The position numbers and the translations under genes were made by a program. 15,788 nucleotides of DNA from Prolixibacteraceae bacterium (lineage in GTDB: Bacteria > Bacteroidota > Bacteroidia > Bacteroidales > Prolixibacteraceae). Under the pieces are notes generated by a model that was given only the letters and a program-made list of their open reading frames with translations, was not told the origin of the DNA and searched no databases. The stretch covers positions 1-15,788 of the forward strand of contig DOAQ01000041.1 of NCBI GenBank assembly GCA_003506435.1, read 5' to 3'. Shown here piece by piece: positions 1 to 8,005 of this stretch (within the stretch, counting starts at the first letter, position 1; every line of letters starts with the position of its first letter).

Positions 1-9
1 CAATCGACT

Positions 10-42
10 TTTGACAACTTCATTTATTAAATTCTATTTTTC
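10..42 (+). promoter_or_regulatory. Candidate Bacteroidota promoter for the ferredoxin
   Basis: TTTG at 10-13 is followed after 21 bases by TATTTTTC at 35-42, which matches seven of the eight positions of the Bacteroidota -7 consensus TAnnTTTG at the known -33/-7 spacing. Transcription would start near base 49 and leave a leader of about 20 bases. The leader is A-rich and has no Shine-Dalgarno sequence, as is usual in this phylum. Confidence 0.4.
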
Positions 43-69
43 CCCAATTAAAATTTAAAACAAAAAATT

Positions 70-261
70 ATGGCATATCACATTACTTCTAATTGCGTAG
101 CATGCGGCGATTGCGTTTATCTGTTCCAGTGCCCTGTCGGAGCAATAATCGAAGACGAGATTTATAGAATCGAAGCTACTTTGTGTACTGATTGTGGCAG
201 TTGTATTGATGTTTGTCTGGTTGATGCAATAAAACCCGGAGATAATTCGCTGATTGCATAA
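70..261 (+). CDS. Small 2[4Fe-4S] ferredoxin with altered cluster motifs
   Basis: This 63-residue cytoplasmic electron carrier has two ferredoxin half-motifs. Cluster I cysteines are C9, C12, C15 and C21, each half followed by the usual hydrophobic-AI segment; cluster II cysteines are C39, C42, C45 and C49. Family members normally have CX2CX2CX3CP in each half. Here the first half reads CX2CX2CX5CP, with two extra residues (within YLFQ) before the last cysteine, and the proline after the last cysteine of the second half is Leu50. All eight cysteines are kept, so two clusters remain plausible. Low-potential electron transfer, for example with oxidoreductases of anaerobic metabolism, is family knowledge; the partner cannot be told from the neighbours. 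It stands alone, about 100 bases before the next gene. Confidence 0.9.
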   Translation: MAYHITSNCVACGDCVYLFQCPVGAIIEDEIYRIEATLCTDCGSCIDVCLVDAIKPGDNSLIA

Positions 262-361
262 ACTTTAGCCCTGATTCCGGAGACAATGCTTTTTATATCC
301 GGTTATTGCAACTATTTGGTATCGTTTTTGTCCATTGGAATGAAATCAAATTGTTGAAGCC

Positions 362-745
362 ATGAAACTCTATTCGATCATACTTATTTCTATTTTTCTC
401 CATATTGTCTCCTCTTCGTTTGGTTTTTCTTTTGAATCTTTTTCGGCACAGAATATACCGGCAAGTAATATTATAGAGGAAGAGAAATCAATTTCTGTAA
501 AAAAGGTATACCCCAACCCGGTAAAAAATAAACTCACTATTGAGATTTCGGTTAAAACAGAAGGAGAACTGGTCATAAAAATATATGATATTCTCGGGAA
601 TGAAATTATTAAAAAGAATCTGTTCGTTAATAAATTGGGATTGAATACAATAAATTTCGACTTGTCTTATTTGCGCTCGGGAATTTATATTCTGAAAGCA
701 GTAAAAGAAACAGATGCCGTTTCGGTACGCATTAAAAAACAGTGA
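362..745 (+). CDS. Minimal secreted protein consisting mainly of a T9SS type A sorting domain
   Basis: This 127-residue protein has an N-terminal hydrophobic signal peptide (about residues 1-22), a short polar linker, and then from about residue 48 to the end a C-terminal domain of the Por secretion (type IX) family. The start of that domain is marked by YPNP at residues 50-53, followed by the typical IYDILGNEI strand, an LRSGIYIL segment and a basic end (RIKKQ). In ordinary T9SS cargo this domain directs a large passenger across the outer membrane and is then removed. Here there is no passenger beyond some 25 residues. It may be a degenerate remnant of a longer cargo gene, or a genuine small protein that uses the pathway. 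Neither neighbour is a T9SS component. Confidence 0.85.
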   Translation: MKLYSIILISIFLHIVSSSFGFSFESFSAQNIPASNIIEEEKSISVKKVYPNPVKNKLTIEISVKTEGELVIKIYDILGNEIIKKNLFVNKLGLNTINFDLSYLRSGIYILKAVKETDAVSVRIKKQ

Positions 746-804
746 CTAAAAAATAACATCGGTGATTTTTGGGCTTGCCGCGTCAGGTGAAAAGTAAATT
801 GTGT

Positions 805-812
805 TATTTTTG
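805..812 (+). promoter_or_regulatory. Perfect TAnnTTTG -7 box for the TIM-barrel gene
   Basis: TATTTTTG matches the Bacteroidota -7 consensus exactly and lies 42 bases before the ATG at 855. No clear TTTG was found at the -33 distance, so the call rests on the -7 element and its position. Confidence 0.5.
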
Positions 813-854
813 CCTTGAAACACATTACTAATTTAAATTCAAAACTTTTTAATC

Positions 855-1724
855 ATGTACCTAAAAACTAGATTGAGCAAGATTTCTGCTCTGTTTTTCC
901 TTACTTTCTTTGCATTTGTTTTTTCTGCTGTTTCTTCGGATAAAGCTGCCAAAAAAGAAATTGGCATTCAGTTGTATTCGGTTCGCGAAGCTATGAAAAC
1001 AGATGTGACCGGCACCATCGAAAAATTAGGAGCCATGGGTTACAAAACCGTTGAAACTGCTGGTTATTCCGATGGAAAACTGTATGGTATGGAACCCATC
1101 GCCTTCAAAGCATTGGTTGAAAAAAACGGTATGAAAGTTATTTCCGCACACTGCGGTGGACCAGTTCCTTCGAAAGAAAACTGGAATGAAGCAATGACTT
1201 GGTGGGATAAATGTATTGATGCCAATAAAGCTGCCGGCGTTAGTTACATCGTACAACCATCGATGAACAAAATTGCGTATGAAAGTTTGGCCGGATTAAA
1301 ACTGTATTGCGATTTATTTAATGCAGTTGGTGAAAAATGTGCTGCCAAAGGTATCAAATTCGGATATCACAACCATTCCGGAGAATTTAAAGAACTGGAA
1401 GGCCAGGTTATTTACGATTTCATGCTAAAGAATACTAACCCTAAAAAAGTTTTCTTCCAGATTGACCTGTATTGGATTGCCGAAGGCGGAAAAAATGCAG
1501 TGGATTATTTCAATACATATCCGGGGCGTTTTACTTTATACCATGTGAAAGATGAAAAAGAACTGGGAGAAAGCGGTAAAATGAATTTCGAACCTGCTTT
1601 TAAAATGGCAAAAAAAGCCGGAATGAAACATTATATCGTTGAAGTTGAACGATACAATTTCGATCCGATTGTGAGCGTTCAGAAAAGCTTTGATTACTTG
1701 ATGAATGCCAAGTATGCAAAATAA
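855..1724 (+). CDS. Exported sugar phosphate isomerase/epimerase-like TIM-barrel protein
   Basis: This 289-residue protein belongs to the xylose isomerase-like / AP endonuclease 2 TIM-barrel superfamily. Residues 1 to about 28 form a signal peptide with a long hydrophobic core, so the enzyme is probably periplasmic. The mature part begins with the strand IGIQLYSVRE (about 36-45), typical of this superfamily. Candidate metal and substrate residues are H172 and H174 (YHNH), D204 (QIDLYW), H230 (YHVKD) and E263 (IVEVE). Such exported homologues in Bacteroidota are commonly named sugar phosphate isomerase/epimerase, though a phosphorylated substrate is unlikely in the periplasm, so a free or keto-sugar is more probable. 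It is a single-gene unit with its own -7 box and terminator, and neighbours give no clue to the substrate. Confidence 0.85.
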   Translation: MYLKTRLSKISALFFLTFFAFVFSAVSSDKAAKKEIGIQLYSVREAMKTDVTGTIEKLGAMGYKTVETAGYSDGKLYGMEPIAFKALVEKNGMKVISAHCGGPVPSKENWNEAMTWWDKCIDANKAAGVSYIVQPSMNKIAYESLAGLKLYCDLFNAVGEKCAAKGIKFGYHNHSGEFKELEGQVIYDFMLKNTNPKKVFFQIDLYWIAEGGKNAVDYFNTYPGRFTLYHVKDEKELGESGKMNFEPAFKMAKKAGMKHYIVEVERYNFDPIVSVQKSFDYLMNAKYAK

Positions 1725-1740
1725 TTTTTTGATTTTTTGA

Positions 1741-1781
1741 AAAAGAGGTTGCTTTTGTTGAAAAGAGCAGCCTCTTTTTTT
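1741..1781. terminator. Probable bidirectional intrinsic terminator between convergent genes
   Basis: AAAAAGAGGTTGCT is mirrored by AGCAGCCTCTTTTT after a short T/A-rich loop, giving a stem of about 14 pairs with one G-T pair. It is followed by a T-run on the plus strand and, read on the minus strand, by a T-run from the opening A-run. It lies just after the plus-strand TIM-barrel gene and at the stop codon of the minus-strand aminopeptidase, so it can serve both. Confidence 0.8.
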
Positions 1782-3555
1782 ACAGAATATTTGTTTTTTT
1801 CTGAAGAAATATCTTTAATTCGCCGGAAACAGAAGAACTTAATTTTTCCCAAACCTGTTGATGGTAGGCATTAATCCATTGAATTTCGTCGACTAACAAT
1901 AGTTCTATTGCAATCATTCTTGTGTCGATTGGGAAGAGGGTGAGTGTTTCGAATCCCAGAAATTTGCTGTATGCAGTGGTTTGCTTTTCCACGCAAACCA
2001 TCATGTTTTCGGTACGGATACCGTACTCACCTTCCCTGTACAAACCCGGTTCATTCGACAGTACCATGCCTTCTTTTATCGTCTGATCGTTCAAGTCCGG
2101 GCGAATGCTCACCGGCCCTTCATGCACGTTCAGGAAAAAACCAACTCCGTGGCTGGTTCCGTGTCCGTAATTCAAACCATTTTCCCAAAGCGCTTTTCGG
2201 GCCAAAATATCAAGGTGGCAACCGCGGGTATGTTCAGGAAAAATTGCTTTCGAAAGGGCGATCACTCCTTTTAGCGTCAGTGTGAAATCACTTTTTTGCT
2301 GATCGGTTGGTATTCCCAAAGCAATAGTTCGGGTGATGTCAGTGGTACCGTCCAAATAATGTCCCCCCGAGTCGAAAAGCAGGATGCCGCTTTTCTCAAT
2401 TTCCAGCGCATTGCCTTCTGCAACATGCAAATGAACCACTGCCCCGTGTTCCCGGTAACCAATAATCGGGTAAAAGCTGTCGCCTTTAAATTTTGGTTGT
2501 TTTTGCCTGAACTGATTCAGCTTCAGAACCAAATCGTATTCCGTAATTTTTTCCTTGCCAACTGCATTTTCGAGCCAGTGCCAGAATTCGAGCAGGGCAA
2601 CGCCGTCTTTTTTCATCGCATGGCGGATATTGGCAATTTCAGTAGTGTTTTTTTGCGCTTTCAGAAGGCAGGGCATGGAAAGCCCTTCGATAATTTTGCA
2701 GGATGCCGGAATGGATGTAACAATGGCGCAATTTGTTTTGTCGGGATCGATGTATATTTTTTCTGATATTTTTATTTCTTTCAAAAAACTGAATATTAAC
2801 GGGTACTCCCGAAGCTGAATGCCTTCGTTCTGAAGTTTGTTTTTTAAGTCGTCGGGAATTTTTTTCAGATCAACGAACAGGATTGCCTGTTGTTTTCCGA
2901 TCAATGCATAGCTTAAAAATACAGGATTGAATTCGATGTCGTTTTCACGGAGATTGAAAGTCCATGCAATATCATCAAGTGCGGTTAGAATATGCCAATC
3001 GGCGCCTTTTTCGGACATTCCGACCCGAATCCGGTTAATTTTTTCCACCCGGCTTTCCCCTGTGTATTTGAGTTCATGTTCAAAAATTGCGGCTTTGGGG
3101 GAGGCTGGCCGATTGTCCCATATTTCATTCAACAGATCGCCTGTATCAACCAATTCAGTTCCGGTTTGGGAAAACTGTGTCAACATATTTTGATACAAAC
3201 TGAAGGGGAAACATTCGGAATTGAACCCTACCTTTGAACCAGCCGGAATCCTTGGAATCAGCCATCCGGGAACGTCGGGTGTTTCAGGCAGACGGGCTTT
3301 TAACATTTGGATTCCTGACCCTTTTAGCTCATTTTCAGCCTGAATAAAATATCGGGAATCAGTCCAAAGAACAGCCTCGTTGAGCGTGATTGCCAGCCAT
3401 CCGTACGAACCGGTAAAACCGCTGATAAATGCACGGGTATGCCACCGCTCGGGCAAATATTCACTTATATGCGGATCGGAGCCATGGATGTAAAAAGCCT
3501 GAACTCCTTTTCCAACCATACACTTCCTCAGTCTCTCAAGCCTGCTTTTTATCAT
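1780..3555 (-). CDS. Aminopeptidase P family metallopeptidase (Xaa-Pro aminopeptidase), long form
   Basis: This is a 591-residue cytoplasmic peptidase of family M24B, which removes an N-terminal residue preceding proline. The length fits the three-domain eukaryote-like form: two creatinase-like N-terminal domains (about 4-290) and a pita-bread catalytic domain (about 300-530), then a short C-terminal region. With the ATG at 3555 as residue 1, the five metal ligands are present: D395 (DSGG), D406 (TTDITRT), H469 (HGTSHG), E502 (NEPG) and E516 (IRTEN). H465 in the same HGTSHG motif matches the conserved second histidine. There is no signal peptide. An in-frame TTG at 3585 would add ten residues, but it lies deeper inside the upstream NUDIX gene and adds nothing conserved, so ATG 3555 is preferred. 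It overlaps the NUDIX gene by 20 bases and probably ends the four-gene minus-strand operon. Confidence 0.93.
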   Translation of the reverse strand: MIKSRLERLRKCMVGKGVQAFYIHGSDPHISEYLPERWHTRAFISGFTGSYGWLAITLNEAVLWTDSRYFIQAENELKGSGIQMLKARLPETPDVPGWLIPRIPAGSKVGFNSECFPFSLYQNMLTQFSQTGTELVDTGDLLNEIWDNRPASPKAAIFEHELKYTGESRVEKINRIRVGMSEKGADWHILTALDDIAWTFNLRENDIEFNPVFLSYALIGKQQAILFVDLKKIPDDLKNKLQNEGIQLREYPLIFSFLKEIKISEKIYIDPDKTNCAIVTSIPASCKIIEGLSMPCLLKAQKNTTEIANIRHAMKKDGVALLEFWHWLENAVGKEKITEYDLVLKLNQFRQKQPKFKGDSFYPIIGYREHGAVVHLHVAEGNALEIEKSGILLFDSGGHYLDGTTDITRTIALGIPTDQQKSDFTLTLKGVIALSKAIFPEHTRGCHLDILARKALWENGLNYGHGTSHGVGFFLNVHEGPVSIRPDLNDQTIKEGMVLSNEPGLYREGEYGIRTENMMVCVEKQTTAYSKFLGFETLTLFPIDTRMIAIELLLVDEIQWINAYHQQVWEKLSSSVSGELKIFLQKKTNIL

Positions 3556-4087
3556 TTTTTCTGAATTGAATAACCTCGTGTACAATATTCTTCATCGAAA
3601 CAGAAGGCAGCTCCTCCATGTTCAATTCTTCCGGATAAATATATTCGATTGCCGAAATATCGTCCATCGGGGTAATCTCAGAAATCTTATCAATTTCGGT
3701 TAAAAATGCAAGGTCAGTAGTAAATACGGAAAGCCCGGAATATTTGTATTCGTTGGGAAACGAGCAGAAATATTTCAATGAAATTACCTCTACTCCGAGT
3801 TCCTCTTTTAGTTCTCTTTTCACTGCCCGCTCTGCCGATTCCATCGGATCGACAAAACCGCCGGGAAGATCCAGTTTTCCTTTGTCGGGGTCCACCGCAC
3901 GGCGGGTAAAAAGCATTTTTCCTTCCGCATTAAAAATAAGTGCAGCAACTGCCGCCGCCGAATTTACATAAAACTCGAAGCTGCAATTGCTGCACCGAAA
4001 CGACCTTGGCCCGGTAATTTTAAATTCAGGAGAACCGCATTTCGGGCAGAATTTAAATACACGGGAAGGATGTGTTTCGGAATACAT
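3536..4087 (-). CDS. NUDIX hydrolase with N-terminal zinc ribbon
   Basis: This 183-residue protein starts at the ATG at 4087, two bases after the stop of the upstream esterase; the longer open frame up to 4147 would run inside the esterase gene. Residues 14-35 form a zinc ribbon with C14, C17, C32 and C35 (CPKC...CSNC). A complete NUDIX box GX5EX7REUXEEXGU follows at 77-99 (G77, E83, R91-E92, E95-E96, G98), whose glutamates bind the divalent metals needed to cleave nucleoside diphosphates linked to another group. Zinc-ribbon NUDIX proteins include NADH pyrophosphatase NudC, but the NudC SQPWPFP signature is absent, so the substrate is open (ADP-ribose, NAD-like or a sugar nucleotide). It is probably cytoplasmic and translationally coupled to its neighbours. 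Confidence 0.9.
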   Translation of the reverse strand: MYSETHPSRVFKFCPKCGSPEFKITGPRSFRCSNCSFEFYVNSAAAVAALIFNAEGKMLFTRRAVDPDKGKLDLPGGFVDPMESAERAVKRELKEELGVEVISLKYFCSFPNEYKYSGLSVFTTDLAFLTEIDKISEITPMDDISAIEYIYPEELNMEELPSVSMKNIVHEVIQFRKNDKKQA

Positions 4088-4089
4088 GA

Positions 4090-5007
4090 CTATTTGTTTG
4101 AAATAATTTCCTGTGATTTCAGCCAGTTGATAAACAAACCGGGCCATTCATTTACCGGAAGTCCTGTTTTTTTCATGCCGAACCCGTGGCCCCCTTTGCT
4201 GTAAATATGCATTTCGGCCGGAACCCCGTATTTTTTCATTGCCAGGTACATTTCAATTGAATTGCGTGGAGGAACAGCTTTGTCGTCGTCGGCAAGGATG
4301 AAAAAAGTTGGAGGCGTATCCGCAGTAACCTGTCGTTCGTTCGAATATTTTTCCACCAGTTCCCATTTGTTATTTTCTCCGAGAAGATTTTTGCGCGAAC
4401 CTATGTGTGTCCATTCTTCGTTAAACGTTACCACCGGGTAAAGCAGCAGCATAAAATCGGGGCGGCAACTCAACTTTGCAAGCGGGTCGATGGATTGCGG
4501 ATTACCTGCATCGAAATGAGTACCGGCAGTGGAAGCAAGATGCCCGCCAGCCGATGATCCGGCGATGCCGATTTTTGCAGGATTGATGTTCCATTCGGCA
4601 GCTTTGCTGCGCACCAGGCGGATGGCCTGCTGGGTGTCCATCAACGGAATTTTGTGATTTCCGTAGGGAAGCCTGTATTTCAGCACAATTCCTGCAATCC
4701 CGTTTTCTTTCAGAAATTCGGCAATCTGGTAGCCTTCGTGCTCGATGGCTTCAATCCAGTAACCTCCGCCCGGACAAATGACCACGGCAGCGCCTGCATT
4801 TTTTTCTTTTTCGGGAAGATAAACGTAAATTTCTGCTTCCGAAATATTCTCAATACGCTGGATACCATCGACCCACGAACGTTCTTTTCCCGGAGGATTG
4901 TTTTTTTCGGGCGCCCCGTCGGGCCATACTTTCAGGCTAAAATCCTGTGCTGATAAACTGCTCATGAGGATTAGAAAAAACAGATTAATAAATAACGTTT
5001 TCATCAT
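4090..5007 (-). CDS. Exported alpha/beta hydrolase, carbohydrate-esterase or peptidase-like
   Basis: This is a 305-residue protein starting at a double Met (ATG at 5007 or 5004), followed directly by a signal peptide ending in LSAQ (about residue 21). An upstream in-frame start at 5034 would only put charged residues before the signal peptide. The alpha/beta-hydrolase fold shows CPGGGY near residue 80 (oxyanion-hole region), the nucleophile elbow GSSAG with S152, an aspartate in the DDD cluster near 240-242 (FILADDDKAVPP) and H274 in GGHGFG. The pattern matches the BD-FAE / acetylxylan-esterase-like group of Bacteroidota, which deacylate plant polysaccharides, but the actual ester is not shown. 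It ends two bases before the NUDIX start, so they are cotranscribed. There are no SusC/D or glycoside hydrolase neighbours. Confidence 0.88.
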   Translation of the reverse strand: MMKTLFINLFFLILMSSLSAQDFSLKVWPDGAPEKNNPPGKERSWVDGIQRIENISEAEIYVYLPEKEKNAGAAVVICPGGGYWIEAIEHEGYQIAEFLKENGIAGIVLKYRLPYGNHKIPLMDTQQAIRLVRSKAAEWNINPAKIGIAGSSAGGHLASTAGTHFDAGNPQSIDPLAKLSCRPDFMLLLYPVVTFNEEWTHIGSRKNLLGENNKWELVEKYSNERQVTADTPPTFFILADDDKAVPPRNSIEMYLAMKKYGVPAEMHIYSKGGHGFGMKKTGLPVNEWPGLFINWLKSQEIISNK

Positions 5008-5073
5008 TGGTTGATTTTTGCCTTTCAACAACAATTTGGGAGAAAGGACGGTTTATGTTTTGGTAATCGTTTG

Positions 5074-5607
5074 TTATTTCGTTTTTTGTCCCACAAAGTA
5101 ATGTTCTTTTTCGCTGAAAAGAATATTAAACGTAGTAAGTGAACCGTACGCACGGGTAATATATTGCTGAAGATCAACTTTTTCGTCGTCGGTTAGCTTC
5201 TCGTTACTGTTGATATTTTGTTCCAAAACGCGAAGCCGGTCGCGTACCATCACGATCTTGTGAAAAAATGTTTCAATCGGGATTTCTTTTGACTGAAGAT
5301 TGGGGTTAGCCGGTTGCAGAAGCATTGTGCCGCCGTTCCATTTTTCGCCCATTGGCACTACTTCCTGAAGCATGGAATGCTTGTCGAGCACATATTCCAG
5401 TACTTTCTCAATTTCTTTCAGGGTCAGTGAATTTTTTGGAGCGCTGGCCGCTTCTTCCAGTACTTCGAGGTCAGGATTGCTCTTTGTCATTTCAATTTTA
5501 CCGCCCTTTTCAAAGAAAATTTCATAGCTGGTAATTTTGTCTTTGCTGATGATTCCTTCGCCGTAGCGTGGGTGTTCTACACGGGTTCCGATACTTAATT
5601 CAGTCAT
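5074..5607 (-). CDS. Conserved protein of unknown function with an N-terminal Tudor-like (CarD/PcrA C-terminal type) segment
   Basis: This 177-residue cytoplasmic protein begins with IGTRVEHPRYGEGIIS (6-21), the SH3/Tudor-like signature found at the C-terminus of UvrD/PcrA helicases and in CarD-type RNA-polymerase-binding domains, where it contacts RNA polymerase. The next strands up to about residue 50 fit the same small barrel. The rest (about 60-177) is mainly helical and charged, with no recognised motif or catalytic residues. The length and lack of helicase parts mean it is not a helicase fragment. A role in transcription or repair coupling is inferred from the Tudor-like segment only. 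It is the first gene of the minus-strand cluster; the esterase follows after 66 bases. Confidence 0.75.
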   Translation of the reverse strand: MTELSIGTRVEHPRYGEGIISKDKITSYEIFFEKGGKIEMTKSNPDLEVLEEAASAPKNSLTLKEIEKVLEYVLDKHSMLQEVVPMGEKWNGGTMLLQPANPNLQSKEIPIETFFHKIVMVRDRLRVLEQNINSNEKLTDDEKVDLQQYITRAYGSLTTFNILFSEKEHYFVGQKTK

Positions 5608-5775
5608 GGTTCATTTATTTTAATCGAAGCATAAAAGTAAAAAATCTGACCAATGTAAAAAATGGATAGTTAACGAATCTTTATTCAGTAAAAAATACTC
5701 TTTAAAATAAGAAAAAAACTGATTTGATTGTTTGATGAAGGAGGCAGAAGTGTGTCATTGTATCTTAATTTATCT

Positions 5776-5783
5776 TATTTTTG
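5776..5783 (+). promoter_or_regulatory. Perfect TAnnTTTG -7 box for the secreted protease
   Basis: TATTTTTG lies 23 bases before the ATG at 5807, which fits a leader of about 15-18 bases. The best upstream TTG (5758-5760) is only 15 bases away, closer than the usual 19-21, so the -33 element is uncertain. It sits in the 199-base divergent spacer between the Tudor-like gene and the protease; nothing else clear was found there. Confidence 0.5.
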
Positions 5784-5806
5784 AAATTCAGGCATAAAAA
5801 TTCAAG

Positions 5807-8005
5807 ATGAGGGCTGTTGTTGTTTGGGGAATTATAGGGTTGTTGTGTTTGGGCAAGGAGAGTTTGTTTGCACAAATTTCGCGGGGAGGGCTGCCTGTTG
5901 ATATCATTTCTCAGAAGAAAGTCGGAAGGGAACACGTGTGGTATAAAACGCCTGTTTCGGCTATTGGCATCCAGCTAAAAAGTGCGGATAAAGATCAGGA
6001 TAATGAGGTAGCACACAAACCCTTAAAATGTGCATTTCCGTTTTCCATTTCGTTGTCACCATCCAATTCAGGAGAGTGGAAGATTCAGAACAATTATAGA
6101 ATATGGATGTTGGGAATTGAATCAGAAGGTGCATTATCTATTGGTTTGGGATTCGGAAAATACAAACTTCCCCCGGGAGCAAAATTGTATGTTTTTAATG
6201 AAAACAGGACGGATATTATTGGAGCATTCACGGAATTTAATAATAAAGATTTCGGGAAATTCACTACTATGCCGGTACATGGAGATAAAATTTTCGTTCA
6301 GTATGAAGAATTGATTGATTCCGAATTTGAAGGAGAATTGGAAATTTCCAGAATATCGCATGTTTATGTGGACCTAAAATCAGTTGATCCCAGAAGGCCG
6401 TTAGACCTGTCTGGTTCATGCAATATTAATGTCAATTGTGAAATTGCGGAAGAATATTCCAATGTAAAAAACAGTATATGCCGGATTTATATTCCAAAGC
6501 CAAAGGAAGATGAAGTATGTACCGGTATGTTAATTAACAACACTGCCAACAATGGAAAACCGTATGTGATAACGGCTGCTCATTGCATTGAAAACAGTAC
6601 TCAGGCGCAGGAATCATTATTTCTTTTTAATTACGAGTCGCCTTACTGTGGCTCTGTTGACGGCGATAATACTCATTCGCTGGAAGGAAGTTCTTTGAAG
6701 GCAAGGTACGATAGTCTTGATTTTTCGTTGGTTGAATTATCAGTGGCGCCGCCTGATTATTTCCGTCCGTATTATGCAGGATGGGATGTTTCGGGAGATG
6801 CGCCTTCCCGTTCTTTTGCCATACATCATCCGCAGGGCGATATAAAAAAGATCGCTGTCGACGAAAATCAACCGACAACTGCTACTTATAACAGGGATTA
6901 TATCAGTTCTTCATTCTGGAAAATTTCGAGATGGGAATACGGAGTAACAGAAGCTGGTTCTTCAGGAGGACCGCTTTTCGACAATACATTGAGGGTGATT
7001 GGTACGCTTACCGGCGGGATTGCTACTTGTAGTAACCCGGTAAGTGATTATTACGAAAAACTAAGCAAATCGTGGAACTTCAAAAGAACATCCGATAAGC
7101 AATTGAAATACTGGCTCGACCCGGCCAATACCGACGAGAAAAAAATCAACGGCTACGAACCGTATTCAGGCGAATTAAAATGCGGGGCATTTACCAATTT
7201 TACCTTTACGGATACAACACAATTGAAACGAATTACCGAGACTATACCTTCCAATGGGTATTTGACAGGCACCAACAAGTCCGGTTATACTGAATTTGCT
7301 GAAAAATTTTCAGGATTGAAAAACGGCAATCTGCATGGTGTTTCGATTGGGATTGCCAAAAAATATATTGCAAATGCAACCCGCGATGTGATTATTGGCA
7401 TCAAGGTATACGACGGGTACGATCTTCCGCAAAATCTCCTGCATTCACAAAGTTTTGTATTGAACCAACTCGCTGCCGGGGCAATGAATTACCTGGCTTT
7501 TAGTCAGCAGGTGAGTACCGTCGGTAATTTTTTTGTTTCCTGCTCCGTCACTCTGTTGAACCCGGGCGACACACTGGCTCTGTATCAGGCAAAACGCACA
7601 ACTGCCGACAATTCGTTTTTCATGAAAACCACCCAAGGCTGGACGGATTACAAGACCATAACCGGTAGTCTAAGTGGTTCTGCTCTGCTAATGGAGCTTA
7701 TAGCCTGTAATATCGATAAAAGCTTTTATTCACCAATACTGAAAAGTGGAACAAATGAAATTGTTGTATTTCCGAATCCGTTTTCCAGTGGTGGAAAACT
7801 GACGGTACAATTACCCGGAAAAATCAGAAACTCAACAGATATCAATATTTACAATCTTTTGGGACAGGAAATTCCTTTTCAGATTATTTCAGAAAATACA
7901 ACCAATGTGCAGTTACAACTGAGGGATGCGCGTATGGGAATTTACTTGCTACAAATTGAATCAGACAAGAAAAAATATACTGCAAAAATCTCTGTTGTCC
8001 CCTAG
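5807..8005 (+). CDS. Secreted trypsin-fold serine protease (lysyl-endopeptidase-like) with T9SS sorting domain
   Basis: This 732-residue protein has a signal peptide (about 1-23, ending FAQ), an N-terminal beta-rich pro-region (about 24-200), a chymotrypsin-fold peptidase (about 203-440), a beta-rich domain of unknown type (about 455-640) and a T9SS type A sorting domain (about 650-732; VFPNP at 654-658 and a YNLLGQE strand). The catalytic triad is H259 (TAAHC), D305 (DSLDFS) and S386 (GSSGGP). The SCNINVNC opening (203-211) and GVTEAGSSGGP resemble the Achromobacter/Lysobacter lysyl endopeptidase family, which cuts after lysine; lysine preference here is inference. It is probably released or anchored at the surface, where it would digest protein. 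It has its own promoter and no operon partners. Confidence 0.92.
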   Translation: MRAVVVWGIIGLLCLGKESLFAQISRGGLPVDIISQKKVGREHVWYKTPVSAIGIQLKSADKDQDNEVAHKPLKCAFPFSISLSPSNSGEWKIQNNYRIWMLGIESEGALSIGLGFGKYKLPPGAKLYVFNENRTDIIGAFTEFNNKDFGKFTTMPVHGDKIFVQYEELIDSEFEGELEISRISHVYVDLKSVDPRRPLDLSGSCNINVNCEIAEEYSNVKNSICRIYIPKPKEDEVCTGMLINNTANNGKPYVITAAHCIENSTQAQESLFLFNYESPYCGSVDGDNTHSLEGSSLKARYDSLDFSLVELSVAPPDYFRPYYAGWDVSGDAPSRSFAIHHPQGDIKKIAVDENQPTTATYNRDYISSSFWKISRWEYGVTEAGSSGGPLFDNTLRVIGTLTGGIATCSNPVSDYYEKLSKSWNFKRTSDKQLKYWLDPANTDEKKINGYEPYSGELKCGAFTNFTFTDTTQLKRITETIPSNGYLTGTNKSGYTEFAEKFSGLKNGNLHGVSIGIAKKYIANATRDVIIGIKVYDGYDLPQNLLHSQSFVLNQLAAGAMNYLAFSQQVSTVGNFFVSCSVTLLNPGDTLALYQAKRTTADNSFFMKTTQGWTDYKTITGSLSGSALLMELIACNIDKSFYSPILKSGTNEIVVFPNPFSSGGKLTVQLPGKIRNSTDINIYNLLGQEIPFQIISENTTNVQLQLRDARMGIYLLQIESDKKKYTAKISVVP

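Noticed and set aside
2296..2818. Overlapping plus-strand open frames of 156 and 87 residues
   Set aside because: Both are antisense to the aminopeptidase P gene, whose metal ligands and full domain order leave no doubt about the coding strand.
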